DNA of 64,000 nucleotides from Comamonadaceae bacterium (GTDB taxonomy: Bacteria; Pseudomonadota; Gammaproteobacteria; Burkholderiales; Burkholderiaceae_C), in assembly GCA_014190675.1 (NCBI GenBank), contig BJGT01000001.1, positions 41,109-105,108 on the forward strand, in the 5' to 3' direction. Every line of letters begins with the position of its first letter. The stretch's first letter is position 1. Below are positions 11,015 to 19,534 of the stretch, piece by piece. The notes beneath the pieces are model-generated. The model was not told the DNA's origin. It worked only from the letters and a program-made list of their open reading frames with translations, and ran no database searches. The position numbers and the translations under genes are program-made.

Positions 11015-12490
11015 ATGTTGAAAGCCGGCGAATTTTATCTGTTGCTGGCGTTGCCTTGGGTCTTGAGCCTGATCGGCGGCATGGCGCATGGGCAGACCGG
11101 ATTGGCCGAAAAAACAGCGGCAGACAGCCCATCGGCGCCCACCGAGTTGCGACTGATCACACCGGTAGAGGTGCAAAGTCAGGCTGTCACTGGCTTGGCT
11201 GCACCGGGGGACTTGTGGGAGCGTATCCGCCGCGGATTTGCCATGCCCAACCTCGACACTGATTTGGTGCGCGGGCGCGAACAGTGGTACAGCGCCCGGC
11301 CCGACTACCTGATGCGCATGACCGAGCGTTCCAACAAATACCTGTTTCATATTGTTGAAGAGCTTGAGCGCCGCAACATGCCAAGCGAGCTGGCATTGCT
11401 GCCGTTTGTGGAGAGTGCCTTCAATCCCCAGGCAGTGTCCTCAGCCAAGGCAATGGGCATGTGGCAGTTCATGCCGGCCACTGGCAAGCAATACGAATTG
11501 CGCCAAAACATTTTTCGGGACGACCGCCGCGATGTGCTTGCCTCAACCCGTGCGGCGCTGGACTACCTGCAAAAACTGCACGAGATGTTTGGCGATTGGC
11601 ACCTGGCATTGGCAGCCTATAACTGGGGCGAGGGCAGCGTGGGCCGGTCGATGCGAAAGCGTCAGCAAGCTGGGCAGAGCAGCAGCTATGTCGACTTGCC
11701 AATGCCGCAAGAGACCCGTTTTTATGTGCCCAAGCTGCAGGCCATAAAAAACATCGTGGCCCGGCCGCAAGAATTCAATGTCGAATTGCCCCGCATCGAA
11801 AACCACCCCTTCTTTGAGGCCGTCGATATCAAACGCGATATCGATGTGGCATTGGCCGCCAAGTTGGCTGGTGTGAAACTAGAGGACTTTATGGCCCTCA
11901 ATCCATCCGCCCGTCAACCTGTGATTCTGGCTGCCGGCACCCCGCAAATACTGCTGCCCTGGGACAATGCGAAGGCCTTTGAGGAACGCCTGTCGGGCTA
12001 CGATGGGCGCTTGGCAAGCTGGACTGTATGGGTCGCACCGAGCACCTTGAAGCCGGCGGACGCAGCAAAAAAGGTCGGCATGAGCGAAGCCGAGTTGCGC
12101 CGGGTCAACAACATACCACCCAGGGTTGTCATCAAGGCCGGCTCGAGCCTCCTGGTGCCGCGTCCGCTGCAACTTGGCAACGATGTGGCAAGCCATGTGG
12201 CCGACCATGGTCAGCTGAACCTGGCGCCTGAAATCGCGCTCAAGCGCAGCAGCGTGAAAGCCGGCAAGGGTGAAACGGTAGCCAGTGTGGCAAAGCGTTA
12301 CCGCCTGAGCCCGGCAACGGTGGCCGAATGGAACCAGGTCAGCGTCACAGCCAACTTCAAACCCGGCCAGGCGGTGGTACTTTATTTACCGGCAGGCAGT
12401 AAACCAACCAAACAGGCTGCCAAAAGCAAAACGCGTGCGCCATCCGCGACCAAGCCCTCCAGCGGGCCTAAGCCGTCCAGCAAGCGCTGA
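11015..12490 (+). CDS. mltD: Lytic transglycosylase with LysM domain (MltD-like)
   Basis: ELALLPFVESAFNPQAVSSAKAMGMWQFMPATGKQYEL, ALAAYNWGEGSVGRSM; C-terminal LysM-like KAGKGETVASVAKRYRLSPATVAEWNQV. Start at 11015 preferred over 10889. Confidence 0.88.
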   Translation: MLKAGEFYLLLALPWVLSLIGGMAHGQTGLAEKTAADSPSAPTELRLITPVEVQSQAVTGLAAPGDLWERIRRGFAMPNLDTDLVRGREQWYSARPDYLMRMTERSNKYLFHIVEELERRNMPSELALLPFVESAFNPQAVSSAKAMGMWQFMPATGKQYELRQNIFRDDRRDVLASTRAALDYLQKLHEMFGDWHLALAAYNWGEGSVGRSMRKRQQAGQSSSYVDLPMPQETRFYVPKLQAIKNIVARPQEFNVELPRIENHPFFEAVDIKRDIDVALAAKLAGVKLEDFMALNPSARQPVILAAGTPQILLPWDNAKAFEERLSGYDGRLASWTVWVAPSTLKPADAAKKVGMSEAELRRVNNIPPRVVIKAGSSLLVPRPLQLGNDVASHVADHGQLNLAPEIALKRSSVKAGKGETVASVAKRYRLSPATVAEWNQVSVTANFKPGQAVVLYLPAGSKPTKQAAKSKTRAPSATKPSSGPKPSSKR

Positions 12491-12501
12491 GCAGTTGCGG
12501 C

Positions 12502-13092
12502 CTAACGCCGGTCGACCAGGGCATGGGCAATGGTGCCCAAATCCACGTACTCCAACTCGCTGCCGGCGGGCACCCCGCGGGCCAGACGGGTCAGGCTGAG
12601 ACCTCGGGCTTTGAGCGCTTCGCCGATGACATGGGCCGTGGCCTCGCCTTCGGCGGTAAAGTTGGTGGCCAAAATGACTTCACGCACCTGCCCGTCACAG
12701 GCACGCTCGAAGAGTTTCTTCAGGCCGATGTCCTTGGGTCCGATCCCGTCGAGCGGACTCAACCGGCCCATCAACACAAAATACAGGCCACGGTAAGCGC
12801 CGGTGCGCTCCACCGCAGACTGATCAGCCGGGGTCTCAACCACGCAGAGCTTGGAGGCGTCGCGCTTCGGGTCCAGGCAGGTTGCACAAACATCGGCTTG
12901 GGTGAAAGTGTGGCAACGCTCGCAATGGCCAATTTCCGCCGCGGCTTGCGCCAGGGCTCTGGAGAGGCCCAGTGCACCAGCCCGATCATGTTGAAGCAGA
13001 TAGAAGGCCATCCGCGAAGCCGACTTCACCCCGACCCCGGGCAAACGCCGTAAAGCCTGGATCAACAGCTCCAGGGCGTTGGCACTAGCCAC
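12502..13092 (-). CDS. recR: Recombination mediator RecR
   Basis: [24 protein letters not shown]; zinc finger [59 protein letters not shown]. Confidence 0.97.
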   Translation of the reverse strand: MASANALELLIQALRRLPGVGVKSASRMAFYLLQHDRAGALGLSRALAQAAAEIGHCERCHTFTQADVCATCLDPKRDASKLCVVETPADQSAVERTGAYRGLYFVLMGRLSPLDGIGPKDIGLKKLFERACDGQVREVILATNFTAEGEATAHVIGEALKARGLSLTRLARGVPAGSELEYVDLGTIAHALVDRR

Positions 13093-13103
13093 AGCAGCTG
13101 GTC

Positions 13104-13436
13104 TCAGAACGGGAACTTCATGCCGCCCGGTAGCCCGGGCATGCCGGCGGTGAGCTTGCCCATTTTCTCGGCCGAGGTCTCCTCGGCCCGTCGCAAGGCG
13201 GCATTGAAAGCCGCAGCCACCAGGTCTTCAAGCATGTCCTTGTCTTCAGCCAGCAAACTCGGGTCAATCGTGACGCGTTTGACATCATGTTTGCAGGTCA
13301 TGGTGATCTTGACCAGGCCGGCGCCCGATTCGCCGCTGACTTCGATGAATCCGAGCTCATCCTGCGCCTTCTTCATGTTGTCCTGCATCGCCTGGGCCTG
13401 CTTCATGAGTCCGGCGAGTTGACCTTTGTTGAACAT
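13104..13436 (-). CDS. YbaB/EbfC family nucleoid-associated protein
   Basis: [54 protein letters not shown]; lies between dnaX and recR as is usual. Confidence 0.95.
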   Translation of the reverse strand: MFNKGQLAGLMKQAQAMQDNMKKAQDELGFIEVSGESGAGLVKITMTCKHDVKRVTIDPSLLAEDKDMLEDLVAAAFNAALRRAEETSAEKMGKLTAGMPGLPGGMKFPF

Positions 13437-13479
13437 TTTTTTCCTCGGGGGTTGTGGTGGGGCGCGGGGTGACCGGTGC

Positions 13480-15291
13480 TCAGCCCTGCTTGATACTGCC
13501 AGGCACGATTTTCGCCCCAAAATCGCGCAACATGGTCTGCACGAAGGGGTCTTCAAAAATGATTTTCTCGGCCGCCAGTTGGCGCTCGGCCGCAGCTTGC
13601 GCATTGCGCCTGGCGGGGCTGTCGCTCACCCGGCCGACCTCCACCACCAATTGCACGGCATGGCCCGCTGCCTGCAAGGCTGATGCCAGGCGGTCCCGGC
13701 TGCCGGGCTGGTTAAGCGACTCGCGTTCAAGCCGAAGCAGCCACTGGTCGGTGTCGCGCGCAAGCAGTTGTGCCTGTAGGGCCAGCTCCCGCACCAGGCC
13801 GGAGATAGCCTCCTTGGCCACCAGTTCCTGCACCACGGCATGCCAAAAACTGCCGTCTTCGGTGGGCACCAGGGCTGCCACCGACTGTTGGGCCAGAACC
13901 TCAGAACGAGAATCGGCCGCAACCCGCACCGGAATATCCGCAATCTCGGGCTCCGTCGCAGCTACAACTGGCAGCGCCGGGCTGGCCTGGGACCTGGACG
14001 CTGCGCCTTGCCAACTGGCTGCCACCGACCCACCGCTGCGCACTGGCAGCAGTTGCCCGGCGCGGTCCGATGCATGACCGGCTGGGGCTGGCAGGGGTTT
14101 GTTGGGGGCATCAAGCAGCGGCGCTTGGGCCCGAAGCAGTTCTGGCGCAGCCTCAATCAGAGTTTTTTTTTCTGCTGCGGCCAAAACCGGGCGCCCCGGT
14201 TTGAAGGCCAGCAAACGCAGCAAGACCATGGTCAAGGCGGCGTATTCATCAGGCGCCAAACCCAGCTCAGCCCGACCATGCAGGCACAGGCTATAGAGCA
14301 ACTGCGTCTCGTCCGCTGGCAAACTGCGGGCCAAGGATGCAAGTTCTGCCGCATCCGGGTCGCTGTCGTCCGGCTCACCAGGCACGGCCTGCAACACTGC
14401 CATGCGCTGTAAAACTGTGGCCATTTCCTCCAGTGCGGCAGCCGCACTCAAGCCATGCAGCCGCAGGGTCTCGACAGTCTGGACCACCGCCTTGCCATCG
14501 CCGAGGGCCAAGGCTTGCAACAAGCCAAACACATAGCTGCGATCGACACTGCCCAGCATCAGGCGCACGCTGGCTTCTTGGAGCTGCCCCGAACCGAAGG
14601 CAATCGCCTGATCGGTCAAGCTCAGCGCATCGCGCATGGAGCCCCGTGCTGCGCGGGCCAGCAGGCGCAGCGACTGTGCATCTGCCTGCACCCCTTCAGC
14701 CAGCAGCACTTGCTGCAGATGTTCGCCAATCGTCTCGGGCGCCATCGGACGCAAGTTGAACTGCAGACAGCGGGAGAGCACCGTCACCGGAACCTTTTGC
14801 GGGTCGGTGGTGGCAAGCACAAATTTCAGGTAGTCCGGCGGCTCCTCCAGGGTCTTGAGCATGGCATTGAAAGCGGTGCTGCTGAGCATGTGCACTTCGT
14901 CGATCATGAACACCTTGAAGCGCCCTTGCACAGGTTTGTAGACCGCCTGCTCCAGCAGCGCCTGTATCTCGTCAACGCCGCGGTTTGAAGCCGCGTCGAG
15001 TTCGGTGTAATCAACAAAGCGGCCGGTGTCAATGTCGGTGCAGGCTTGGCAAACGCCGCAAGGCGATGCGGTGATGCCGCCCTGCCCGTCAGCGCCCTGG
15101 CAGTTGAGGGATTTGGCCAAAATACGCGACACCGTTGTCTTGCCAACACCCCGGGTTCCCGTGAACAAATAGGCATGATGCAGCCGCTTCGTCGTCAGCG
15201 CGTTGCTAAGGGCCTGCACCACATGGCCCTGCCCCACCATTTCAGTGAAATTCTTGGGCCGGTATTTGCGGGCAAGGACGAGGTAGGACAT
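13480..15291 (-). CDS. dnaX: DNA polymerase III subunit tau/gamma
   Basis: [78 protein letters not shown]. Start MSYLV at 15291. Confidence 0.96.
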   Translation of the reverse strand: MSYLVLARKYRPKNFTEMVGQGHVVQALSNALTTKRLHHAYLFTGTRGVGKTTVSRILAKSLNCQGADGQGGITASPCGVCQACTDIDTGRFVDYTELDAASNRGVDEIQALLEQAVYKPVQGRFKVFMIDEVHMLSSTAFNAMLKTLEEPPDYLKFVLATTDPQKVPVTVLSRCLQFNLRPMAPETIGEHLQQVLLAEGVQADAQSLRLLARAARGSMRDALSLTDQAIAFGSGQLQEASVRLMLGSVDRSYVFGLLQALALGDGKAVVQTVETLRLHGLSAAAALEEMATVLQRMAVLQAVPGEPDDSDPDAAELASLARSLPADETQLLYSLCLHGRAELGLAPDEYAALTMVLLRLLAFKPGRPVLAAAEKKTLIEAAPELLRAQAPLLDAPNKPLPAPAGHASDRAGQLLPVRSGGSVAASWQGAASRSQASPALPVVAATEPEIADIPVRVAADSRSEVLAQQSVAALVPTEDGSFWHAVVQELVAKEAISGLVRELALQAQLLARDTDQWLLRLERESLNQPGSRDRLASALQAAGHAVQLVVEVGRVSDSPARRNAQAAAERQLAAEKIIFEDPFVQTMLRDFGAKIVPGSIKQG

Positions 15292-15409
15292 AGTCAGCCA
15301 TTCTACGGTCCTGCCTCGGCAAGGCTCATGCCTAGTCACTGGTTGGCGATGCTTGGCGGCATGTTCGCCGCTGAGGCCTCAAGCCACCGAGGCCTCAGGC
15401 CCAAGCCCG

Positions 15410-15415
15410 TACAAT
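15410..15415 (+). promoter_or_regulatory. Candidate -10 element of the ffs promoter (TACAAT)
   Basis: TACAAT ends about 6 nt before the inferred 5' end of the SRP RNA. Confidence 0.5.
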
Positions 15416-15420
15416 CTTGC

Positions 15421-15518
15421 GTGACGGGCCTTCCCACATGGGGAAGCGGCCAACCGGGTCAGGTGGGGAACCAAGCAGCCCTAACTGTGGATCCAGTGCT
15501 GGGGTCAAGGCTCGTCAA
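15421..15518 (+). ncRNA. ffs: Bacterial small SRP RNA (4.5S RNA)
   Basis: Conserved domain IV core GGGTCAGGTGGGGAACCAAGCAGCCCTAAC (GGAA tetraloop closed by GG/CC). Terminal helix GACGGGCCTT (15423-15432) pairs with AAGGCTCGTC (15507-15516), one G-U. Ends are approximate. Confidence 0.88.
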
Positions 15519-16863
15519 CCCCCTTTTCGTCACCCAGCCGAGTCGCAGCAATGGCCGTGGCTTGCTGGCCTACAGCGCTTGATCTGCCGTTTTTTTTCTG
15601 TTCCAGAAAGTCTAAAATGCCGTCCGCGGCCTGGCGCCCAGTGGCCAGACTTGCGGTCAACAAATACCCCCCGGTCGGCGCCTCCCAATCCAACATTTCC
15701 CCCGCACAAAATAAACCCGGGCAGGACTTGGCCATCAGCCCTGAATCAAGGCCCTCAAATCGAACCCCCCCAGCCGTGCTGATAGCCTCGTCTAGCGGTC
15801 GGGTCGCGCCAAATGACATGGGCAGGGCCTTGATGGCTGACGCAAGTTCCCCGGCATGGTGCATGCGCTGGGGCCCCAAGCACTCATGCAGCAGGGCAAG
15901 CTTCACGCCTGCCAAAGAGAGTCGACTTTTCAGGTGGTTGGCCAGCGAACGTGATCCGCGCGGGTGGTTTATTTCGGCCTGCACCCGCTGCAGCGACAGG
16001 TCTGGCAACAAGTCGAGCACAAAATCAGCTTGCCCGGTGGCGTCAATTTGGTCGCGCAATTGACGCGAGAAAGCGTACACCAAGCTGCCCTCGAAGCCGC
16101 TGTGCGTCACCACAAATTCGCCCTGCTGGCGCTGTGTTTGGCCCTGCACATCGGTCACCGTGAGGGCTATGGTTTTCAAGGCTTGGCCAGCGAAACGTTG
16201 CCCAAAATAGGGGCTCCAGGCAGGGGCCACATCAAAACCGCAGTTGCTCGGGCGCAGCGGCGATACAGCGACGCCCCGCGCCTCGACCTGGTCGACCCAC
16301 AGCCCGTCAGACCCCAAGCGGGCCCAACTCGCGCCGCCCAAAGCCAGCAGCACCGCATCACCGCTGGCCAGCGCAGGGCCCTGGGGGGTCAAAAAAAGCA
16401 ACTCGAGGGCTGTTTCGTCTTCCCGGTCTGCCCAGCCGACCCAACGGTGCCGCAGGTGAAATTTCACGGGCTGCCCCTGCTCGGGTTGGCGCAAACGCTG
16501 CAACCAGGCCCGCAGCAGGGGAGAGGCCTTCATCTCGTTCGGGAAAATACGCCCTGAGCTGCCGACAAAAGTCGACACTCCCAGCGACCGGGCCCAAGCC
16601 TGCAACTGCTCGGCGTTGAAGGCCTGAATGGCAGACGAAACATGGTTGCAATGCGGCCCAAAGCGGCTAAGAAATCGGGCAAGAGGCTCTGAATGGCTCA
16701 GGTTCAAGCCGCCCCGGCCAGCCAGCAAGAACTTGCGGCCAACAGAGGGCATAGCATCAAACAAGTTTACCGCCACACCAGCAGCCGACAGCACTTCTGC
16801 GGCCATCAAACCGGCTGGCCCGCCGCCCACCACCAAGACTCGGTGGGTCGGCTCAGCCGTCAT
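15505..16863 (-). CDS. NAD(P)/FAD-dependent oxidoreductase, HI0933/BaiN-like flavoprotein
   Basis: HRVLVVGGGPAGLMAAEVLSAAGVAVNLFDAMPSVGRKFLLAGRGGLNLSHSE; C-terminal GLFCAGEMLDWEAPTGGYLLTASLATGRQAA. Start MTAEPTHRV at 16863. Confidence 0.9.
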   Translation of the reverse strand: MTAEPTHRVLVVGGGPAGLMAAEVLSAAGVAVNLFDAMPSVGRKFLLAGRGGLNLSHSEPLARFLSRFGPHCNHVSSAIQAFNAEQLQAWARSLGVSTFVGSSGRIFPNEMKASPLLRAWLQRLRQPEQGQPVKFHLRHRWVGWADREDETALELLFLTPQGPALASGDAVLLALGGASWARLGSDGLWVDQVEARGVAVSPLRPSNCGFDVAPAWSPYFGQRFAGQALKTIALTVTDVQGQTQRQQGEFVVTHSGFEGSLVYAFSRQLRDQIDATGQADFVLDLLPDLSLQRVQAEINHPRGSRSLANHLKSRLSLAGVKLALLHECLGPQRMHHAGELASAIKALPMSFGATRPLDEAISTAGGVRFEGLDSGLMAKSCPGLFCAGEMLDWEAPTGGYLLTASLATGRQAADGILDFLEQKKNGRSSAVGQQATAIAATRLGDEKGVDEP

Positions 16864-17127
16864 GTTGCCAACCAGGTCTGGGGCTCTCGGCCGGCCCGGG
16901 GATGGCGGCTGGGCACGCTGCAGCGTCTTCGCAAGCAAGTCGCCGCTGCAAACTGTCGTCGTGTTGCTGGTGCTCGCCATGGCTGAGGGTGCGAAAGCTT
17001 GCCAAGCCTGGCCAATCGTAAAAGCCTGTAGTTTTCATTTGCTAATATTTGTGACACAACGGTCTGCCGGTTTCTGTCACAATTTCCCAACTTTAACCCC
17101 ATCGCCTATCTCATCTGAGGAAACACC

Positions 17128-17460
17128 ATGGCCAGCGAACTCATCAAACACGTGACCGACCTCTCTTTTGAGGCAGACGTGCTGAAATCCGGCCAGCCAG
17201 TGCTGGTGGACTACTGGGCCGAATGGTGTGGGCCCTGCAAACAAATCGCTCCGATTCTTGATGAGGTCTCCTTAGCCTACCAAGGCAAACTGCAAATAGC
17301 CAAAATGAATGTGGATGAAAACCGCGATATACCAGCGAAGTTCAACATCCGAGGCATCCCGACTCTGATGCTATTCAAGGATGGCAAGCTTGCAGCCACC
17401 AAGGTTGGTGCACTGAGCAAGGCACAGTTGACGGCCTTTATCAACGAACAACTGGGCTGA
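17128..17460 (+). CDS. trxA: Thioredoxin
   Basis: [23 protein letters not shown] active site; [15 protein letters not shown]. Confidence 0.97.
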   Translation: MASELIKHVTDLSFEADVLKSGQPVLVDYWAEWCGPCKQIAPILDEVSLAYQGKLQIAKMNVDENRDIPAKFNIRGIPTLMLFKDGKLAATKVGALSKAQLTAFINEQLG

Positions 17461-17466
17461 ACCACC

Positions 17467-17493
17467 AGCCCCCGCCGCAGCGGTGGGGGCTTG
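17467..17493 (+). terminator. Hairpin terminator after trxA
   Basis: AGCCCCCGCCGC-A-GCGGTGGGGGCT nearly perfect inverted repeat 6 nt after the trxA stop; weak T-tract. Confidence 0.65.
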
Positions 17494-17701
17494 TCACTCC
17501 AGGTGTCAAGCCGGTTGGCAAAAGCAGCTGTCAAAAGCAGCTCGGCCCGGTGCATTTTTCCTGTCATAATCCCATCCAAGTTTTCATTTGACCCAGAGTT
17601 GGGTTCGTTTCCCGTCTTAAGACTTCGCGCTTGCGGCCTCTGTCAGGTAGCGCCCAACCCCTCCCCCGGTATGTCATTTCAACCCTTCTCTGGGCTCCCT
17701 C

Positions 17702-18967
17702 ATGCACTTAAATGAACTCAAGGCACTGCATGTGTCTGAAGTCCTCAAACAAGCTGAAGAGCTTGAAATTGAAAACACCGGCCGCATGCGCAAACAGGAG
17801 TTGATGTTTGCCATTATCAAAAAGCGTGCCCGAACCGGCGAGCAAATCATTGCAGACGGCGTGCTCGAAATACTGCCCGACGGCTTCGGCTTTTTGCGCA
17901 GCCCCGACACCAGCTACACCGCCAGCACCGACGACATCTACATCAGCCCCAGCCAGGTGCGCCGTTTCAACCTGCACACCGGCGACATGATCGAAGGGGA
18001 GGTTCGAACGCCAAAAGACGGCGAGCGCTACTTTGCGCTCAACAAGCTCGACCGGGTCAATAGCGGCGGCCCGGAGGACAACAAGCACAAGGTGATGTTT
18101 GAAAACCTCACCCCATTGTTCCCCAAGGTGCAAATGCGGCTGGAGCGGGAGAACATCAAAACAGACGAGAACATCACGGGTCGGGTGATTGACATCATCG
18201 CGCCGATCGGCAAAGGGCAACGGGCACTCCTGGTCGCACCCCCGAAAAGCGGCAAAACTGTGATGATGCAGCATATCGCCCATGCTATTTCGGCCAACTA
18301 TCCCGACAGCCACATGATGGTGTTACTGGTGGACGAGCGACCCGAAGAGGTCACCGAGATGCAGCGCACGGTCAAGGGAGAAGTCATTGCATCAACCTTC
18401 GACGAGCCTGCCGCCCGCCATGTTCATGTTGCAGAAATGGTGATCGAACGGGCCAAGCGCTTGGTGGAATTGAAGAAAGATGTGGTGATATTGCTCGACT
18501 CCATCACCCGTTTGGCGCGCGCTTACAACAATGTGGTTCCCTCAAGCGGCAAGGTTCTTACTGGCGGAGTCGATTCCAATGCCTTGCAGCGGCCCAAGCG
18601 TTTTTTAGGCGCAGCGCGTAATGTTGAGGAAGGGGGCTCACTGACCATCATTGCCACCGCTTTGGTTGACACCGGGAGCCGAATGGACGAGGTCATTTTT
18701 GAAGAATTCAAAGGCACAGGCAATTCGGAAATCCACCTCGACCGGCGACTGTACGAAAAGCGGGTGTTCCCCTCCATACAACTGAACCGTAGCGGTACCC
18801 GCCGAGAAGAGTTGTTGCTACAGCCCGAGATTTTGCAAAAAACCCGCATCCTGCGCCAGTTTTTGTACAACATGGATGAGGTCGAAGCCATGGAGATGGT
18901 GCTCAAACAAATGCGGGCCACCAAGACAAACAGCGAATTCTTCGACATGATGCGCCGGGGTGGCTAG
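17702..18967 (+). CDS. rho: Transcription termination factor Rho
   Basis: [108 protein letters not shown]. Confidence 0.98.
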   Translation: MHLNELKALHVSEVLKQAEELEIENTGRMRKQELMFAIIKKRARTGEQIIADGVLEILPDGFGFLRSPDTSYTASTDDIYISPSQVRRFNLHTGDMIEGEVRTPKDGERYFALNKLDRVNSGGPEDNKHKVMFENLTPLFPKVQMRLERENIKTDENITGRVIDIIAPIGKGQRALLVAPPKSGKTVMMQHIAHAISANYPDSHMMVLLVDERPEEVTEMQRTVKGEVIASTFDEPAARHVHVAEMVIERAKRLVELKKDVVILLDSITRLARAYNNVVPSSGKVLTGGVDSNALQRPKRFLGAARNVEEGGSLTIIATALVDTGSRMDEVIFEEFKGTGNSEIHLDRRLYEKRVFPSIQLNRSGTRREELLLQPEILQKTRILRQFLYNMDEVEAMEMVLKQMRATKTNSEFFDMMRRGG

Positions 18968-19216
18968 TGCCTCGGCAAGGAAGTAACCCAACAAAGTGAA
19001 ATCGCTGGATGTACCGAAGCCATAGTTACAGTCAAGGCTATGGAAAGCATTTGTAACGACGGCCTAGGTGCTGATGCAGGCCAACAGATTTCGGCGTTTC
19101 TGGGCCGGGGTACTGGACTATAATTTGCGGCTTTTCTTGCTAAGTACAACGGGTTTTTAATTTGACAAATGCTTGTCCGATTACCCGACGCGGCTGGCTC
19201 AACTGATGGATCAACA

Positions 19217-19474
19217 ATGAAAACTGGCATTCACCCCAACTACCGAGAGGTCTGTTTCATGGACCTCTCCAATGGCTTCAAATTCGTCACCCGCTCCTGC
19301 GCTAACGCCAAAGAGATGATCAAAATGGAAGACGGCCGCGAACTGCCGCTCTACAAGCTCGACACCTCGAGCGAATCCCACCCTTTTTACACCGGCACCC
19401 AAAAATCAGTTGATAACATGGGCGGGCGTGTGGAGCGCTTCCGCAACCGCTTCGGCAAGACTGCAGCCAAATAA
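19217..19474 (+). CDS. rpmE2: 50S ribosomal protein L31, type B
   Basis: [57 protein letters not shown]. Confidence 0.96.
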   Translation: MKTGIHPNYREVCFMDLSNGFKFVTRSCANAKEMIKMEDGRELPLYKLDTSSESHPFYTGTQKSVDNMGGRVERFRNRFGKTAAK

Positions 19475-19499
19475 GCTGGCCGCAGTTTCCCGCAGCGCA

Positions 19500-19530
19500 G
19501 GCAGCCCGGTTTACCGCGCTGCCTTTTTTT
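19500..19530 (+). terminator. Intrinsic terminator after rpmE2
   Basis: GGCAGC (19500-19505) / GCTGCC (19518-19523) followed by T7. Confidence 0.85.
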
Positions 19531-19534
19531 CTTA

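Noticed and set aside
19020-19043. CCATAG / CTATGG hairpin downstream of rho
   Set aside because: Short stem with no T-tract; insufficient for a terminator or RNA call.
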